The notes below the pieces were generated by a model. It had not been told where the DNA came from and did not search any database. It was given only the letters and a program-made list of their open reading frames with translations. Both the position numbers and the translations under genes were made by a program. From Cellulomonas cellasea (lineage in GTDB: Bacteria > Actinomycetota > Actinomycetes > Actinomycetales > Cellulomonadaceae), in the NCBI RefSeq assembly GCF_030372105.1, contig NZ_JAUDBQ010000003.1:207874-271873 (forward strand): a stretch of 64,000 nt of DNA. Direction: 5' to 3'. Positions 23,909 to 33,571 of this stretch are shown here, one piece after another. Each line of letters begins with the position of its first letter. The stretch's first letter is position 1.

Positions 23909-24934
23909 TCAGGCGAGCGCCTGGGCCACCTGGAGCAGCGAGGCGGGCACGTGCTTGACCTTGCCGGCGATCTCGGTGAGCGGCACGAGGACGACGTCCT
24001 CGCCCCGCAGCGCCGTCATGACACCCGTCTCGCCGCGTGTCACCGCGTCGATCGCCGCGACGCCGAACCGGCTGCCCAGGATGCGGTCCTCGGGCGTGGG
24101 GATCCCCCCGCGCTGCACGTGGCCCAGCACCGTCACGCGGGTGTCGAACCCGGTGCGCTGCTCGATCTCGGCCTTGACCCGCTCGCCGATGGCGCCGGCG
24201 ACGATCTCGCCGAACTTGCCGACGGGCGCCTCATAGGACATCGAAGTGCCCTCGGCGGGCACCGCGCCCTCGGCGACGACCACGATCGAGAAGCTGGCAT
24301 GCGCGCGGTGCCGGTGCTTGAGGAACCGGATGACCTTGTCGATGTCGAAGGGCTCCTCGGGGGCGAGCACGACCTCGGCCCCGCCGGCGATGGCCGACGT
24401 GACGGCGATCCATCCGGCGTGGCGGCCCATGACCTCGACGATCATGACGCGGTTGTGGCTCTCCGCGGTGGTGTGCACGCGGTCGATGGCCTCGGTGGCG
24501 ATCGTGACGGCGGTGTCGAAGCCGATGGAGCGGTCGGTGCCCCACACGTCGTTGTCGATCGTCTTCGGGATCGCGACGATCTTGATGCCGGCCTCGGCGA
24601 CCTTGCTCGCGGCGTGCAGCGTGCCGTCGCCGCCGATGCAGATCAGCGCCTCGATGCGCTCGGCCTCGAGGGTCTGCATAACGGCGTCCAGGCTGCCGTC
24701 CGACGCGTTGGGGTGATACCGGGCCGTGCCCAGCAGCGTCCCGCCGACGGGCAGCACATTGCGGATGTGCTGGCGGGTGAGCGGCATGACGTCGCCGTCG
24801 ACGACCCCCCGCCAGCCGTTGCGGAAGCCGACGATGGAGTGGCCGTGCTCGCCCTCGCCTCGCTTGACGACGGCACGGATGGCCGCGTTCAGACCGGGGA
24901 CGTCCCCGCCTCCGGTGAGCAGTCCGACACGCAC
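23909..24934 (-). CDS. pfkA: 6-phosphofructokinase
   Basis: Phosphorylates fructose 6-phosphate to the 1,6-bisphosphate. The 341-residue protein opens with RVGLLTGGGDVPGLNAAIRA and has the phosphoryl-donor site CIGGDGTLHAA (Gly at the position equal to E. coli 104) followed by AIPKTIDNDVWGTD (Lys at 124-equivalent), then VEVMGRHAGWIA and LGHVQRGG. Gly104 argues for ATP as donor; the Lys is the hallmark of the actinobacterial long-clade enzymes, some of which use PPi. GTG start at 24932-24934 with AAGGAG upstream. Confidence 0.94.
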   Translation of the reverse strand: MRVGLLTGGGDVPGLNAAIRAVVKRGEGEHGHSIVGFRNGWRGVVDGDVMPLTRQHIRNVLPVGGTLLGTARYHPNASDGSLDAVMQTLEAERIEALICIGGDGTLHAASKVAEAGIKIVAIPKTIDNDVWGTDRSIGFDTAVTIATEAIDRVHTTAESHNRVMIVEVMGRHAGWIAVTSAIAGGAEVVLAPEEPFDIDKVIRFLKHRHRAHASFSIVVVAEGAVPAEGTSMSYEAPVGKFGEIVAGAIGERVKAEIEQRTGFDTRVTVLGHVQRGGIPTPEDRILGSRFGVAAIDAVTRGETGVMTALRGEDVVLVPLTEIAGKVKHVPASLLQVAQALA

Positions 24935-25073
24935 GCGAGCACTCCTTCAAGTTGCCTGGAGACAAGGTTCCTCGCGCGTGGTTCGCGCCCCCGTCCAGGT
25001 CAGCGTATCCACCTCCGGCCTGGAGCGCCGGGCCTTGGGTCCCAAGCGCGTCGCGCCCCTCACGCGCGCGCGG

Positions 25074-26831
25074 TCATGCCACGCCGGTCGCCAGCTCCAG
25101 GTCCCGGCCGGGGATCGCCGCCAACAACGCCCGGGTGTACTCCGTCTGCGGGGAGTCGAAGACCGCGTCGACGGGGCCCTGCTCCACGATCCGGCCCTGC
25201 TGCATGACGCACACCGTGTCGGCGATCTGGCGCACCACCGCCAAGTCGTGGCTGATGAACAGGTAGCTCAGCCCGAGCCGGCGCTGCAGGTCCGCGAGCA
25301 GCCGCAGGATCTGCGCCTGGACGATCACGTCGAGGGCCGACACCGCCTCGTCGCACACCACGAGGTCGGGGCGTAGCGCGAGCGCGCGGGCGATCGCGAC
25401 GCGCTGGCGCTGCCCCCCGGAGAGTTCCGCCGGGTACCTGCGCAGCACGTCGACGGGCAGCGACACCTCGTCGAGCAGCTCCTCGACGCGGGCGCGCCGG
25501 GCCGGCGCGTCGCCGACGCCGTGCGCGCGCAGCGGCTCCTCGATCGTGCGGTAGACGGTGAACAGCGGGTCCAGCGACGAGTACGGGTCCTGGAAGATCG
25601 GCTGCACCCGCCTGCGGAACGCGACCTCGGCGGCGCGGTCGGCGCCGCCCACCAGCTCGCCGTCGAAGGTGATCGACCCGGAGGTGGGCTCCACCAGCGC
25701 GAGCATCATCTTCGCGAGGGTCGACTTCCCCGAGCCCGACTCCCCCACCACGGCGACGGTGCGCCCGCGGGGCACGGACAGGCTCACGTCGTCCACCGCT
25801 GTGAACGAGGTCGACCGCGACAGCAGGCGGGCCCCGCGCAGCCGGTAGGCCTTGCTGACGTGGGACACCTCGACGATGGCGTCGGGCGTGTCGCCCGTGT
25901 CGCCCGTGTCGCCATCAGTCGCGGACGACCCCCTCGCGCCCACGACGAGCAGGTCGCCCGCGAGCGCCGCTTCGTCGCCCGCGGCCTTGGCGATCTCGAT
26001 CCGGCGCGAGGCGAGCGACGGCGCGGCGGCCAGCAGCCGCTGGGTGTACTCGTGCTGCGGGTCGCGCAGCAGCTCGCGGGCAGGCCCCTGCTCGACGACG
26101 CGGCCGCGGTACATGACCACCACCCGGTCGGCGCGCTCCGCGGCCAGGCCGAGGTCGTGCGTGATGAGCAGCACCGACGTGCCGAGCTCGGTGGTGAGGC
26201 CGGTGAGCCGGTCGAGGATGGTGCGCTGCACCGTGACGTCGAGCGCCGACGTCGGCTCGTCGGCGATGAGCAGGCGCGGACGGCAGGCCAGGCCCATGGC
26301 GATGAGCGCGCGCTGGCGCATCCCGCCCGAGAACTCGTGCGGATACTGCCGGACCCGGACCTCCGCGTCTGGCAGGCCGGCCTCCTCCAACAGCTCGACG
26401 GCGCGGGCCCGGGCGGCGCGCCCCCGGGCCACGCCCCCAGCCTCGAGCGCCTCGACGATCTGCGTGCCGACGCGCGCCAACGGGTTCAGGTTGGACATCG
26501 GGTCCTGCGGGACCATGCCGATCTCCACGCCCCGCAGGCGCGCGACGGCCGCGGGGCCGCCGGCCGTGAGGTCCTGCCCGTCGAAGGTGATGCGCCCCGC
26601 GGTCACCGCGCCGTTCGAGGCCAGCAGCCCGATCACGGCGGCCGCGGTGGTGGACTTGCCCGAGCCGGACTCCCCCACGATCGCCACGGTCTCGCCTGGG
26701 TGGACGTCGAGGTCGACGCCCGTGACGGCCACCGTCCGACCGGAGTCCGAGGTGAAGGCCACCTCGAGCCCGCGCACGCTCAGCAGCGGCTGGGGCTTCG
26801 TCTGCGTCGTCACGCCCGTCATCGTGCTCAC
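25074..26831 (-). CDS. Dipeptide/oligopeptide ABC transporter, fused double ATPase (DppD-DppF)
   Basis: One 585-residue polypeptide with two ATP-binding domains. The first has Walker [14 protein letters not shown] (about residue 53), Q-loop MVPQDPMSN, signature [13 protein letters not shown] and Walker [13 protein letters not shown]; the second has [40 protein letters not shown] and [12 protein letters not shown]. It energises the two permeases encoded upstream, with a 4-base overlap (GTGA). A Gly-Asp-Thr repeat (GDTGDTGDT) marks the linker between the halves. Fusion of the two ATPases is common in actinobacterial peptide/nickel transporters. Confidence 0.92.
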   Translation of the reverse strand: MSTMTGVTTQTKPQPLLSVRGLEVAFTSDSGRTVAVTGVDLDVHPGETVAIVGESGSGKSTTAAAVIGLLASNGAVTAGRITFDGQDLTAGGPAAVARLRGVEIGMVPQDPMSNLNPLARVGTQIVEALEAGGVARGRAARARAVELLEEAGLPDAEVRVRQYPHEFSGGMRQRALIAMGLACRPRLLIADEPTSALDVTVQRTILDRLTGLTTELGTSVLLITHDLGLAAERADRVVVMYRGRVVEQGPARELLRDPQHEYTQRLLAAAPSLASRRIEIAKAAGDEAALAGDLLVVGARGSSATDGDTGDTGDTPDAIVEVSHVSKAYRLRGARLLSRSTSFTAVDDVSLSVPRGRTVAVVGESGSGKSTLAKMMLALVEPTSGSITFDGELVGGADRAAEVAFRRRVQPIFQDPYSSLDPLFTVYRTIEEPLRAHGVGDAPARRARVEELLDEVSLPVDVLRRYPAELSGGQRQRVAIARALALRPDLVVCDEAVSALDVIVQAQILRLLADLQRRLGLSYLFISHDLAVVRQIADTVCVMQQGRIVEQGPVDAVFDSPQTEYTRALLAAIPGRDLELATGVA

Positions 26832-27760
26832 CGCTTCCTCGTCCGTGGGTCCAGCGCCTCACGCAGCGCCTCGCCGAACAACGTGAACCCGAGCGCCGTC
26901 ACCGCGATGCAGGCGCCGGGCCACAGCGCCAGGCGCGGCGCCACCTCGAGCTCGTTCTGCGCCGCGGTGAGCATCCGCCCCCATTCGGCGGCGGTCGGCG
27001 CGCCGCCGCCCAACCCCAGGAAGGACAGCGCCGCCGCCTCGATGACGGCTGTGGCGAGCATGAGCGTGGCCTGCACGATCACCGGGGAGATGCTGTTGGG
27101 CAGCACATGGCTCATGGTCACGGTCCGCCGGCTCAGGCCCAGTGACGACGCGGCCAGCACGTAGTCCTGCCCCCGCTGGGCGAGCATCGACCCGCGCAGC
27201 AGCCGCGCGAAGATCGGCACCTGCACCACGCCGATCGCGATGATCACGGCGGTGGAGGACTGCCCGATCACCGCCGCGATGGACACCGCGAGCAGCAGGC
27301 TCGGCACGGAGAGCATCAGGTCGACGAGCCGCATGGTCGCGGTGTCCACCCACCCGCCCAGGCCACCGGCGACCACGCCGAGCACGATGCCGCCGAGCAG
27401 GCCGACCAGGGTGGACAGCACCCCGATGAGCAGCGACGCGCGGGCGCCCCAGACGAGCTGGGAGAACAGGTCGGCGCCGTAGCGGTCGAGGCCCAGCAGG
27501 TGCTCGGCGGACGGGCCGGGGATGAACGTGGGCCGCACCTGCGCGCGGCCCGGCAGCTCGCCAGCGTCGAACGGGGCGATCAACGGTGCGAACGTGGCCA
27601 CCGCCAGGAACACCAGGACGATCGCCGCGCCCGCGATGGCGCCGGGGTTGCGCCGCAGCCTGCGGGCAGCGGCCCGCCACGCCGAGTCGCCCGCGTGGTC
27701 GGAGGGCGCCGGGGCGCCGCTCGCGGGGGCGAGGGCCTCGGGGGTCTCGATGGCGCTCAT
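26828..27760 (-). CDS. Peptide ABC transporter permease, DppC/OppC type
   Basis: Inner-membrane permease of 310 residues. The N-terminal cytoplasmic tail leads to a first hydrophobic helix ([20 protein letters not shown]), a short extracellular part ([21 protein letters not shown], typical DppC), and the BPD transport domain with the EAA-like loop [20 protein letters not shown] that contacts the ATPase. Translationally coupled to both neighbours by 4-base ATGA overlaps. Confidence 0.92.
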   Translation of the reverse strand: MSAIETPEALAPASGAPAPSDHAGDSAWRAAARRLRRNPGAIAGAAIVLVFLAVATFAPLIAPFDAGELPGRAQVRPTFIPGPSAEHLLGLDRYGADLFSQLVWGARASLLIGVLSTLVGLLGGIVLGVVAGGLGGWVDTATMRLVDLMLSVPSLLLAVSIAAVIGQSSTAVIIAIGVVQVPIFARLLRGSMLAQRGQDYVLAASSLGLSRRTVTMSHVLPNSISPVIVQATLMLATAVIEAAALSFLGLGGGAPTAAEWGRMLTAAQNELEVAPRLALWPGACIAVTALGFTLFGEALREALDPRTRKR

Positions 27761-28761
27761 CGGGTCCTCATCCTCGGGTCGATCAGGCCGTAGGAGACGT
27801 CGACGGCGAGGTTCACCACCGCGTAGACGATCGCGATGATGAGGATGAACCCCTGCAGCACCGCGTAGTCGAGGTTGAAGACGGCCTGCGCCAAGAAGCT
27901 GCCGATCCCCGGGTAGGCGAACACCGTCTCGGTGAGCACCGCCCCGGAGAGCAGCAGCCCCACCTGCAGCCCGATCGTCGTGGACACCGGCAGCATCGCG
28001 TTACGCAGGATGACCCGGTTGCGCAGCCGCACCCGTCCCATGCCCTTGGCCCGGGCGGTGCGCACGTAGTCCGCGCCCTGCACCTCGAGCACCGACGAGC
28101 GCGTGATCCGGGTGATGATCGCCAGCGGGATGGAGCCGAGCGCCAGCGCGGGGAGCACGAGGTGCACGAACGCGTCCCAGCTCGCGTCGAGCTCCCGGGT
28201 GAGCAGGCCGTCCAGCACGTAGAAGCCGGTCGGATGCGTGGCCACCATCGTCGGGTCCTGCCGCCCTGCGGACGGGAACCAGCCGAGCTGCACCGCGAAC
28301 AGCCACTTGAGCAGGAACGCGAGGAAGAACACGGGGATGGTCACCCCGAGCAGGGAGACCACCACCGTGCCGCTGTCCACCAGGCCGCCCTGCCGGCGGG
28401 CGGCGAGGTAGCCGAGCGGGATGCCCACGCCCACAGCGATCACGAGCGCGAGGACCGTGAGCTCGATGGTCGCCGGGAACCGGGCGAGGAACTCCTCCAG
28501 CACCGGGCGCCCGGTGCGGGTGGAGGTGCCGAAGTTGCCTTGCACGAGCTGGCCCAGATAGCCGGTGTACTGCTGGAGCACCGGCCGGTCGAAGCCGTAG
28601 AGCGTGTTGAGGCGTTCCACGGCCTCGGGCGTGGCGCGCTCCCCCAGGAGGGCCGTGGCAGGACCTCCTGGGAGAGCGCGCACCCACAGGAACAGCAGGA
28701 CGGACAACCCGAGCAGGGTCGGGACGAGCAGCGCTGTGCGCCGCAGGACGAGTCGGGTCAT
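27757..28761 (-). CDS. Peptide ABC transporter permease, DppB/OppB type
   Basis: Permease of 334 residues: N-terminal helix LRRTALLVPTLLGLSVLLFLW, the OppB-specific LYGFDRPVLQQYTGYLGQL extracellular segment, and the coupling loop YVRTARAKGMGRVRLRNRVI. It forms the membrane channel with the DppC-like partner. It starts 16 bases after the binding-protein stop, so binding protein, both permeases and ATPase form one operon. Confidence 0.92.
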   Translation of the reverse strand: MTRLVLRRTALLVPTLLGLSVLLFLWVRALPGGPATALLGERATPEAVERLNTLYGFDRPVLQQYTGYLGQLVQGNFGTSTRTGRPVLEEFLARFPATIELTVLALVIAVGVGIPLGYLAARRQGGLVDSGTVVVSLLGVTIPVFFLAFLLKWLFAVQLGWFPSAGRQDPTMVATHPTGFYVLDGLLTRELDASWDAFVHLVLPALALGSIPLAIITRITRSSVLEVQGADYVRTARAKGMGRVRLRNRVILRNAMLPVSTTIGLQVGLLLSGAVLTETVFAYPGIGSFLAQAVFNLDYAVLQGFILIIAIVYAVVNLAVDVSYGLIDPRMRTR

Positions 28762-28777
28762 CGCTGGGTGCTGCTCC

Positions 28778-30445
28778 TCAGTCGCCGATCGTGATCACGT
28801 TGTAGACCTCGTCCTGCACGGGCGAGGCCGGGTATCCGTGGATGTCGGCCTTGAACGCGAGGGACGGCACGGGGTGTGCGAGCGGGATGCCGGGCAGCAG
28901 CTCCATGATCTGCGCGTTCGCCGCCTCGTACGCCGCGGTCTGCGCCGCCTTGTCCGCCTGGTAGCGCGCGTCGCCGATGGCCTTGAACAGCGCCGGGTCG
29001 TCGAAGCCCCACTCGTTCGCCGGCGCGCCGAAGAACACGCCGATGAAGTTGTAGGTGTCGTTGTAGTCGCCGGTCCACCCCAGCAGGTGGATGCCGTGGT
29101 CCGCGGTGCCCTGCATGCGGTCCAGGTACTCCGGGTTCCACGGCTCGGGCACCGGGTTCACGGTGATGCCCACGGCGGCCAGGTCGGCCGAGATGGCGGT
29201 GAAGACCTGCTCGGGCGTGGGCATGTAGGGCCGCGAGACGTTGGTCGGGTAGTTGAAGTCGATGGTGAGGTTCGACTTCCCGGCCTCCGCGAGCAGGGCC
29301 TTCGCCTTCTCCGGGTCGTAGTCGTACGTGGCGACGTCCTTGTTCCAGCCGTCGACGGCGGGCGGCACGAAGTTCGTGGCGACCTCGGTGCCCTCGGGCA
29401 GCGTCTGCGCGACGAGCGCCTCCTTGTCGATGGCGTGCGCGATGGCCTGCCGAACCTTGACGTCCGCGAGCTCGGGGTTGGCCTGGTTCATCGCCAGGTA
29501 GAGCACGTTGAACGGGTCGCGGTTGACGATCTGGAAGCCCGCCTCGTCGAGCGCCTCGACGTCCGCCGGCCCGACCAGGTCGTAGCCGTCGATGTCACCG
29601 GCCTGCAGCGCCTGCCGCCGGGCGGTGGCGTCCGAGATGACGGTGAAGACGATCTTCTTGATCTGGCCCGCGTCGCCCCAGTAGTCCGGGTTCGAGGCCA
29701 GCACGACCTGCTCGCCCGGGCTCCAGCTCTCGAAGATGTACGGGCCGGTGCCCGTCGGGTGCGCCTTGGCGTACTCGGGCAGCACGGGCGCCTCCTCGCC
29801 GCCGGTGACGCCGTCGGCGTCGTACTTCTCGAGCGCCGCGGGCGACTGGATCGAGAACGACGGCAGGGACAGCGCCGAGACCAGCTCGGGCAGCGGGCTG
29901 GCCAGGTGGACCACGGCCGTCGAGGCGTCAGAGGCCTCGCAGCTCTCGTACTTGCCGGTGCCGTCGAGGCCCGGCACGTCGCTCGACGCGAACCCGCCGT
30001 TCACCTTCTGCCAGTAGTACGACAGGCTCTCGGACTGCAGCACTCCGGTGAAGTTGTTCCAGCGCTCGAAGTTGAAGCAGACCGCGTCGGCGTCGAAGTC
30101 GGTGCCGTCGTGGAACTTCACGCCCTCCTTGAGGTGGAACGTGTACTCCAGGCCGTCCTCGCTCACGTCCCAGGACTCGGCGAGCAGCGGCGCGGGGTCG
30201 GCTGTCCCCGGCACGGTGCCGACCAGCCCCTCGAACATCTGCCGGGCGACCCGGAAGGTCTCGCCGTCATTCGCGAACGCGGGGTCCAGCGAGGCGGGGT
30301 CTGAGGACGCCGCGAAGACGAACGTCGTCCGGGATCCCCCCGTCTCGCTCTGCGCCGCCTCGCCGTCACGGTCGCTCGCCGCGCACGCGGTCAGCACCAA
30401 AGCCAGCGCTGCGCCCGATGCGGCGACCCTCAGGAAGGTCTTCAC
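28778..30445 (-). CDS. Peptide ABC transporter substrate-binding lipoprotein (family 5)
   Basis: Extracellular solute-binding lipoprotein, 555 residues, of the DppA/OppA family (SBP_bac_5). The signal peptide ends in the lipobox LTAC with the lipidated Cys at residue 21. Family landmarks are SSDPASLDPAFANDGET near the start of the mature part, GLEYTFHLKEGVKFHDGTDFD, and FNYPTNVSRPYMP. The GTG at 30443-30445 is preceded by GAGGGG. First gene of the operon. Ligand (di-/oligopeptide or other) cannot be told from sequence alone. Confidence 0.92.
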   Translation of the reverse strand: MKTFLRVAASGAALALVLTACAASDRDGEAAQSETGGSRTTFVFAASSDPASLDPAFANDGETFRVARQMFEGLVGTVPGTADPAPLLAESWDVSEDGLEYTFHLKEGVKFHDGTDFDADAVCFNFERWNNFTGVLQSESLSYYWQKVNGGFASSDVPGLDGTGKYESCEASDASTAVVHLASPLPELVSALSLPSFSIQSPAALEKYDADGVTGGEEAPVLPEYAKAHPTGTGPYIFESWSPGEQVVLASNPDYWGDAGQIKKIVFTVISDATARRQALQAGDIDGYDLVGPADVEALDEAGFQIVNRDPFNVLYLAMNQANPELADVKVRQAIAHAIDKEALVAQTLPEGTEVATNFVPPAVDGWNKDVATYDYDPEKAKALLAEAGKSNLTIDFNYPTNVSRPYMPTPEQVFTAISADLAAVGITVNPVPEPWNPEYLDRMQGTADHGIHLLGWTGDYNDTYNFIGVFFGAPANEWGFDDPALFKAIGDARYQADKAAQTAAYEAANAQIMELLPGIPLAHPVPSLAFKADIHGYPASPVQDEVYNVITIGD

Positions 30446-30613
30446 ATGATCACCCCTCGTCGACGGGCCGGTGGCATGATCACGCCACCGGGGGAAGAGC
30501 CCCCGACGGTAGGCGCGCCACGTCACGCGGATGTTACGTCCGGGTACATCCTCGGATCTGGGGAAACCTACCGTGTCAAAGGGCGATTCACGCCGTGGCA
30601 AAGGGTGTTTTCG

Positions 30614-31429
30614 ATGGATTCCGAAGATCGGCTGGCTGACGCCGGCTACCGCACGGTGCCGGATGAGGCCGGCGGGCGGGCCGGACGGCGGTGGTGGGAC
30701 GCGAACGCCGCGGAGTACCTCGACGAGCACGGCGCCTTCCTGGGCCCCGACGAGTTCTGCTGGTGCCCGGAGGGCCTGCGCGAGGCCGACGCCCACCTGC
30801 TGGGCGACGTCACCGGCGCCCGCGTCCTCGAAGTCGGCTCAGGCGCGGCGCAGTGCTCCCGCTGGCTGCTGGGCCACGGGGCGGCCCAGGTGGTCGCCAC
30901 GGACGTCTCCGGCGGCATGCTCGCCGCCGGCGCCCAGTACGACGCCGCGGCAGGGCGGCGGACCCCGATGGCCCAGGCCGACGCGCGCGCGCTCCCCTTC
31001 GCCGACGACTCCTTCGACGTGGCGTTCACCGCGTTCGGCGCCATCCCCTTCGTGCCCGACGCCGCACGCGTGCACACCGAGGTCGCGCGCGTGCTGCGCC
31101 CCGGCGGGCGGTGGGTGTTCTCGGTGACCCACCCGCTGCGCTGGGCCTTCCCCGACGATCCCGGCGTCGGCGGCCTCACCGCGACCCGGTCCTACTTCGA
31201 CAGGCGCCCCTACGTCGAGGTCGGCGCCTCCGGGAACGTGCTCTACGCCGAGTACCACCGCACGCTCGGCGACCACGTGGGCGAGGTCGTGGCCGCGGGA
31301 CTCGTGATCGACCGGCTGGTCGAGCCCGAGTGGCCCGCGGGCCACGACCGCACCTGGGGCGGCTGGGGGCCGGTGCGCGGCGAGCGCCTGCCCGGGACGG
31401 CGATCTTCGTGACCCACCTCCCGGGCTGA
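30614..31429 (+). CDS. Class I SAM-dependent methyltransferase
   Basis: A 271-residue methyltransferase of the type-11 fold: SAM-binding motif I VLEVGSGAAQCSRWLL, acidic end of strand 2 VVATDVSGGML, motif II-like QADARALPFADDSFDVAF and VLRPGGRWVFSVTHPL. The ATG at 30614 has AAGGG about 7 bases upstream; the frame stays open further upstream without family similarity. It is divergent from the peptide transporter operon and converges on the symporter. Substrate unknown; motif style fits small-molecule methylases. Confidence 0.87.
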   Translation: MDSEDRLADAGYRTVPDEAGGRAGRRWWDANAAEYLDEHGAFLGPDEFCWCPEGLREADAHLLGDVTGARVLEVGSGAAQCSRWLLGHGAAQVVATDVSGGMLAAGAQYDAAAGRRTPMAQADARALPFADDSFDVAFTAFGAIPFVPDAARVHTEVARVLRPGGRWVFSVTHPLRWAFPDDPGVGGLTATRSYFDRRPYVEVGASGNVLYAEYHRTLGDHVGEVVAAGLVIDRLVEPEWPAGHDRTWGGWGPVRGERLPGTAIFVTHLPG

Positions 31430-31453
31430 CGCCCACCGCGCGCCGGCGGCCCG

Positions 31454-33103
31454 TCAGTGCGCCGTGGCCTTCTCGGCCCCGGCGCCCGTGAGCGAGCGCA
31501 CCTCCATCTCGGCGAACTTGCCGGCCGCCGGAGGAGTCTTGCTGAGGTACGTCCCGACGATGCCGAGCAGGAAGGCCAGCGGGATCGAGATCAGCCCCGG
31601 GTTCTCCAGCGGGATGATCGCGAAGTCGACAGAGGTGTCCTTGATCATCGACAGGCTCGCCCCGGTGACCGGGTCGACCTTGCCGGACACCACCGGGGAC
31701 AGCGCGATCAGCACGATGCAGGAGATGAGCCCGCCGTACATGCTCCACAGCGCGCCCGAGGTGTTGAACCGCTTCCAGAACAGCGAGTACAGGATGGTCG
31801 GCAGGTTCGCGCTGGCGGCCACCGCGAAGGCGAGCGCCACCAGGAACGCCACGTTCTGCCCGTTGGCGAAGATGCCGCCGACGATGGCCAGCAGGCCGAT
31901 GGCCACCACGGTGATGCGGGCGACCCGCACCTCCTTGTCCGGGTCCACCTTCCCGTCCTTGATCACCGACGCGTAGATGTCATGCGCGAACGACGCGGCG
32001 GCGGTGATCGTCAGACCGGCCACCACCGCGAGGATCGTCGCGAACGCCACCGCGGAGATCAGCCCGAGCAGCACAGCTCCCCCGAGCTCGAACGCGAGGA
32101 GCGGCGCGGCCGAGTTGACCCCGCCAGGCGCCGCCCGGATCACGTCCGGCCCCACCAAGGCGCCGGCGCCGTAGCCCAACACCAGGGTGAACAGGTAGAA
32201 GATGCCGATCAGCCAGATCGCCCAGACAACACTGCGCCGCGCCTCCTTGGCGCTCGGCACCGTGTAGAAGCGCATCAGCACGTGCGGCAGGCCCGCCGTG
32301 CCGAGCACCAGCGCGAGCGCGAGCGACAGGAAGTTCAGCTGCGTCATCGACGTGGCGCCGTACTGCTTGCCGGGCTCGATGAGCGCCTCGCCGCCCGGGC
32401 CGGCCTTGTCGATCGCGCCCTGCAGCAGGGCCGAGAAGTCCATCCCGAACTCGCCCATGACCCAGATGGTCATGATGCCCGCGCCGGCGATGAGCAGCAC
32501 CGCCTTGATGATCTGCACCCACGTGGTGCCCTTCATCCCGCCGACCAGCACGTACAGGATCATCAGCGCGCCGACCACGGCGATCACCACGCCCTGGCCC
32601 GCGACGCCGTCGATGCCCAGCAGCAGCGCCACCAGCCCGCCCGCGCCGGCCATCTGCGCCAGCAGGTAGAAGAACACCACCGTGAGGGTGGCCAGCGCCG
32701 CGGCCATCCGCACCGGGCGCTGCTTGAGCCGGAAGGACAGCACGTCCGCCATCGTGAACTTGCCGGTGTTGCGCATCAGCTCGGCCACCAGCAGCAGCGC
32801 CACCAGCCACGCCACCAGGAAGCCGATCGAGTAGAGGAAGCCGTCGTAGCCGTTGACCGCGATGGCCCCGCAGATGCCGAGGAAGCTCGCCGCGGACAGG
32901 TAGTCCCCAGCGATCGCCGTGCCGTTCTGCGGCCCGGTGAACGAGCGGCCCGCCGCGTAGTAGTCGGCGGCGCTGCGGTTCGACTTCGAGGCGCGGAACA
33001 CCACGACGAGCGTCACCAGGACGAACGCCAGGAAGATGCCGATGTTGACGGCCGGCTCGCCGATCTGGGCGGACTCCACGGCCGCCGCGACCCGCGCGCT
33101 CAC
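31454..33103 (-). CDS. actP: Cation/acetate (monocarboxylate) symporter, SSS family
   Basis: Sodium:solute symporter of 549 residues and about 13 membrane helices, close to ActP/MctC, which import acetate, pyruvate or propionate. Visible landmarks are DYYAAGRSFTGPQNGTAIAGD near residue 45, SFLGICGAIAVNGYDGFLY, GTAGLPHVLMRFYTV and ASFAHDIYASVIKDG. The GTG start overlaps the stop of the DUF485 gene by 4 bases, the usual two-gene arrangement of this transporter. Exact substrate is inferred from family only. Confidence 0.9.
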   Translation of the reverse strand: MSARVAAAVESAQIGEPAVNIGIFLAFVLVTLVVVFRASKSNRSAADYYAAGRSFTGPQNGTAIAGDYLSAASFLGICGAIAVNGYDGFLYSIGFLVAWLVALLLVAELMRNTGKFTMADVLSFRLKQRPVRMAAALATLTVVFFYLLAQMAGAGGLVALLLGIDGVAGQGVVIAVVGALMILYVLVGGMKGTTWVQIIKAVLLIAGAGIMTIWVMGEFGMDFSALLQGAIDKAGPGGEALIEPGKQYGATSMTQLNFLSLALALVLGTAGLPHVLMRFYTVPSAKEARRSVVWAIWLIGIFYLFTLVLGYGAGALVGPDVIRAAPGGVNSAAPLLAFELGGAVLLGLISAVAFATILAVVAGLTITAAASFAHDIYASVIKDGKVDPDKEVRVARITVVAIGLLAIVGGIFANGQNVAFLVALAFAVAASANLPTILYSLFWKRFNTSGALWSMYGGLISCIVLIALSPVVSGKVDPVTGASLSMIKDTSVDFAIIPLENPGLISIPLAFLLGIVGTYLSKTPPAAGKFAEMEVRSLTGAGAEKATAH

Positions 33104-33435
33104 GCGAGCGTCCCGTCTTCGATCTCACGGCGAAGCTCGTCGGCCACCGGGTCCTGGTGCTTGTTCGCCCAGTTGGCGTACACCATCGTGATGACGAAGG
33201 TGGAGACGAACTGGCCGAGGCCGAGCAGCAGGCCGACAGTGATGTTGCCGGACACCCGGGTGCTCATGAAGTCGTGGGCGTAGTCGGCCAGGAGGACGTA
33301 GAGCAGGTACCAGGCCAGGAAGAACGCGGTCATGGGAAAGACGAACCGGCGGAACCGCCGCCGCAGCGCCTGGAACTCCGGCGAGCGTTGCACCCGTTCG
33401 TAGTCGGTCTCATGCTGCTGGGCCACCTCGGACAT
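33100..33435 (-). CDS. DUF485 small membrane protein, symporter partner
   Basis: A 111-residue protein with two membrane helices (FVFPMTAFFLAWYLLYVLL and VGLLLGLGQFVSTFVITMVY) and charged ends (ERVQRSPEFQALRRRFRRF). DUF485 genes (yjcH in E. coli) almost always precede actP. The ATG at 33433-33435 gives the family length. Translation is coupled to the symporter by overlap. Confidence 0.92.
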   Translation of the reverse strand: MSEVAQQHETDYERVQRSPEFQALRRRFRRFVFPMTAFFLAWYLLYVLLADYAHDFMSTRVSGNITVGLLLGLGQFVSTFVITMVYANWANKHQDPVADELRREIEDGTLA

Positions 33436-33480
33436 CGTGCCTCCGTGGGTCGTGGCGGCCCCGTTGCCGCCGCGACCTAC

Positions 33481-33496
33481 TGTGACGCACACCACA
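33481..33496. promoter_or_regulatory. Candidate CRP/GlxR-type operator upstream of the acetate symporter pair
   Basis: TGTGACGCACACCACA matches the cAMP-receptor consensus TGTGA-N6-TCACA with one mismatch in the right half. It lies 46-61 bases upstream of the DUF485 start. In Corynebacterium the CRP homologue GlxR controls acetate and related carboxylate uptake genes, which fits the position. The regulator gene itself is not in this window. Confidence 0.55.
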
Positions 33497-33571
33497 GGTG
33501 GAAGTCACGCATTTGCCTGTGAATACGACAAACGGGCGAACAAATTCGCGTGGGGCCGCCTCGACCAGGCG

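Noticed and set aside
30446..30613. N-terminal extension of the methyltransferase frame
   Set aside because: No ribosome binding site, sequence unlike the family; ATG 30614 with AAGGG is better.
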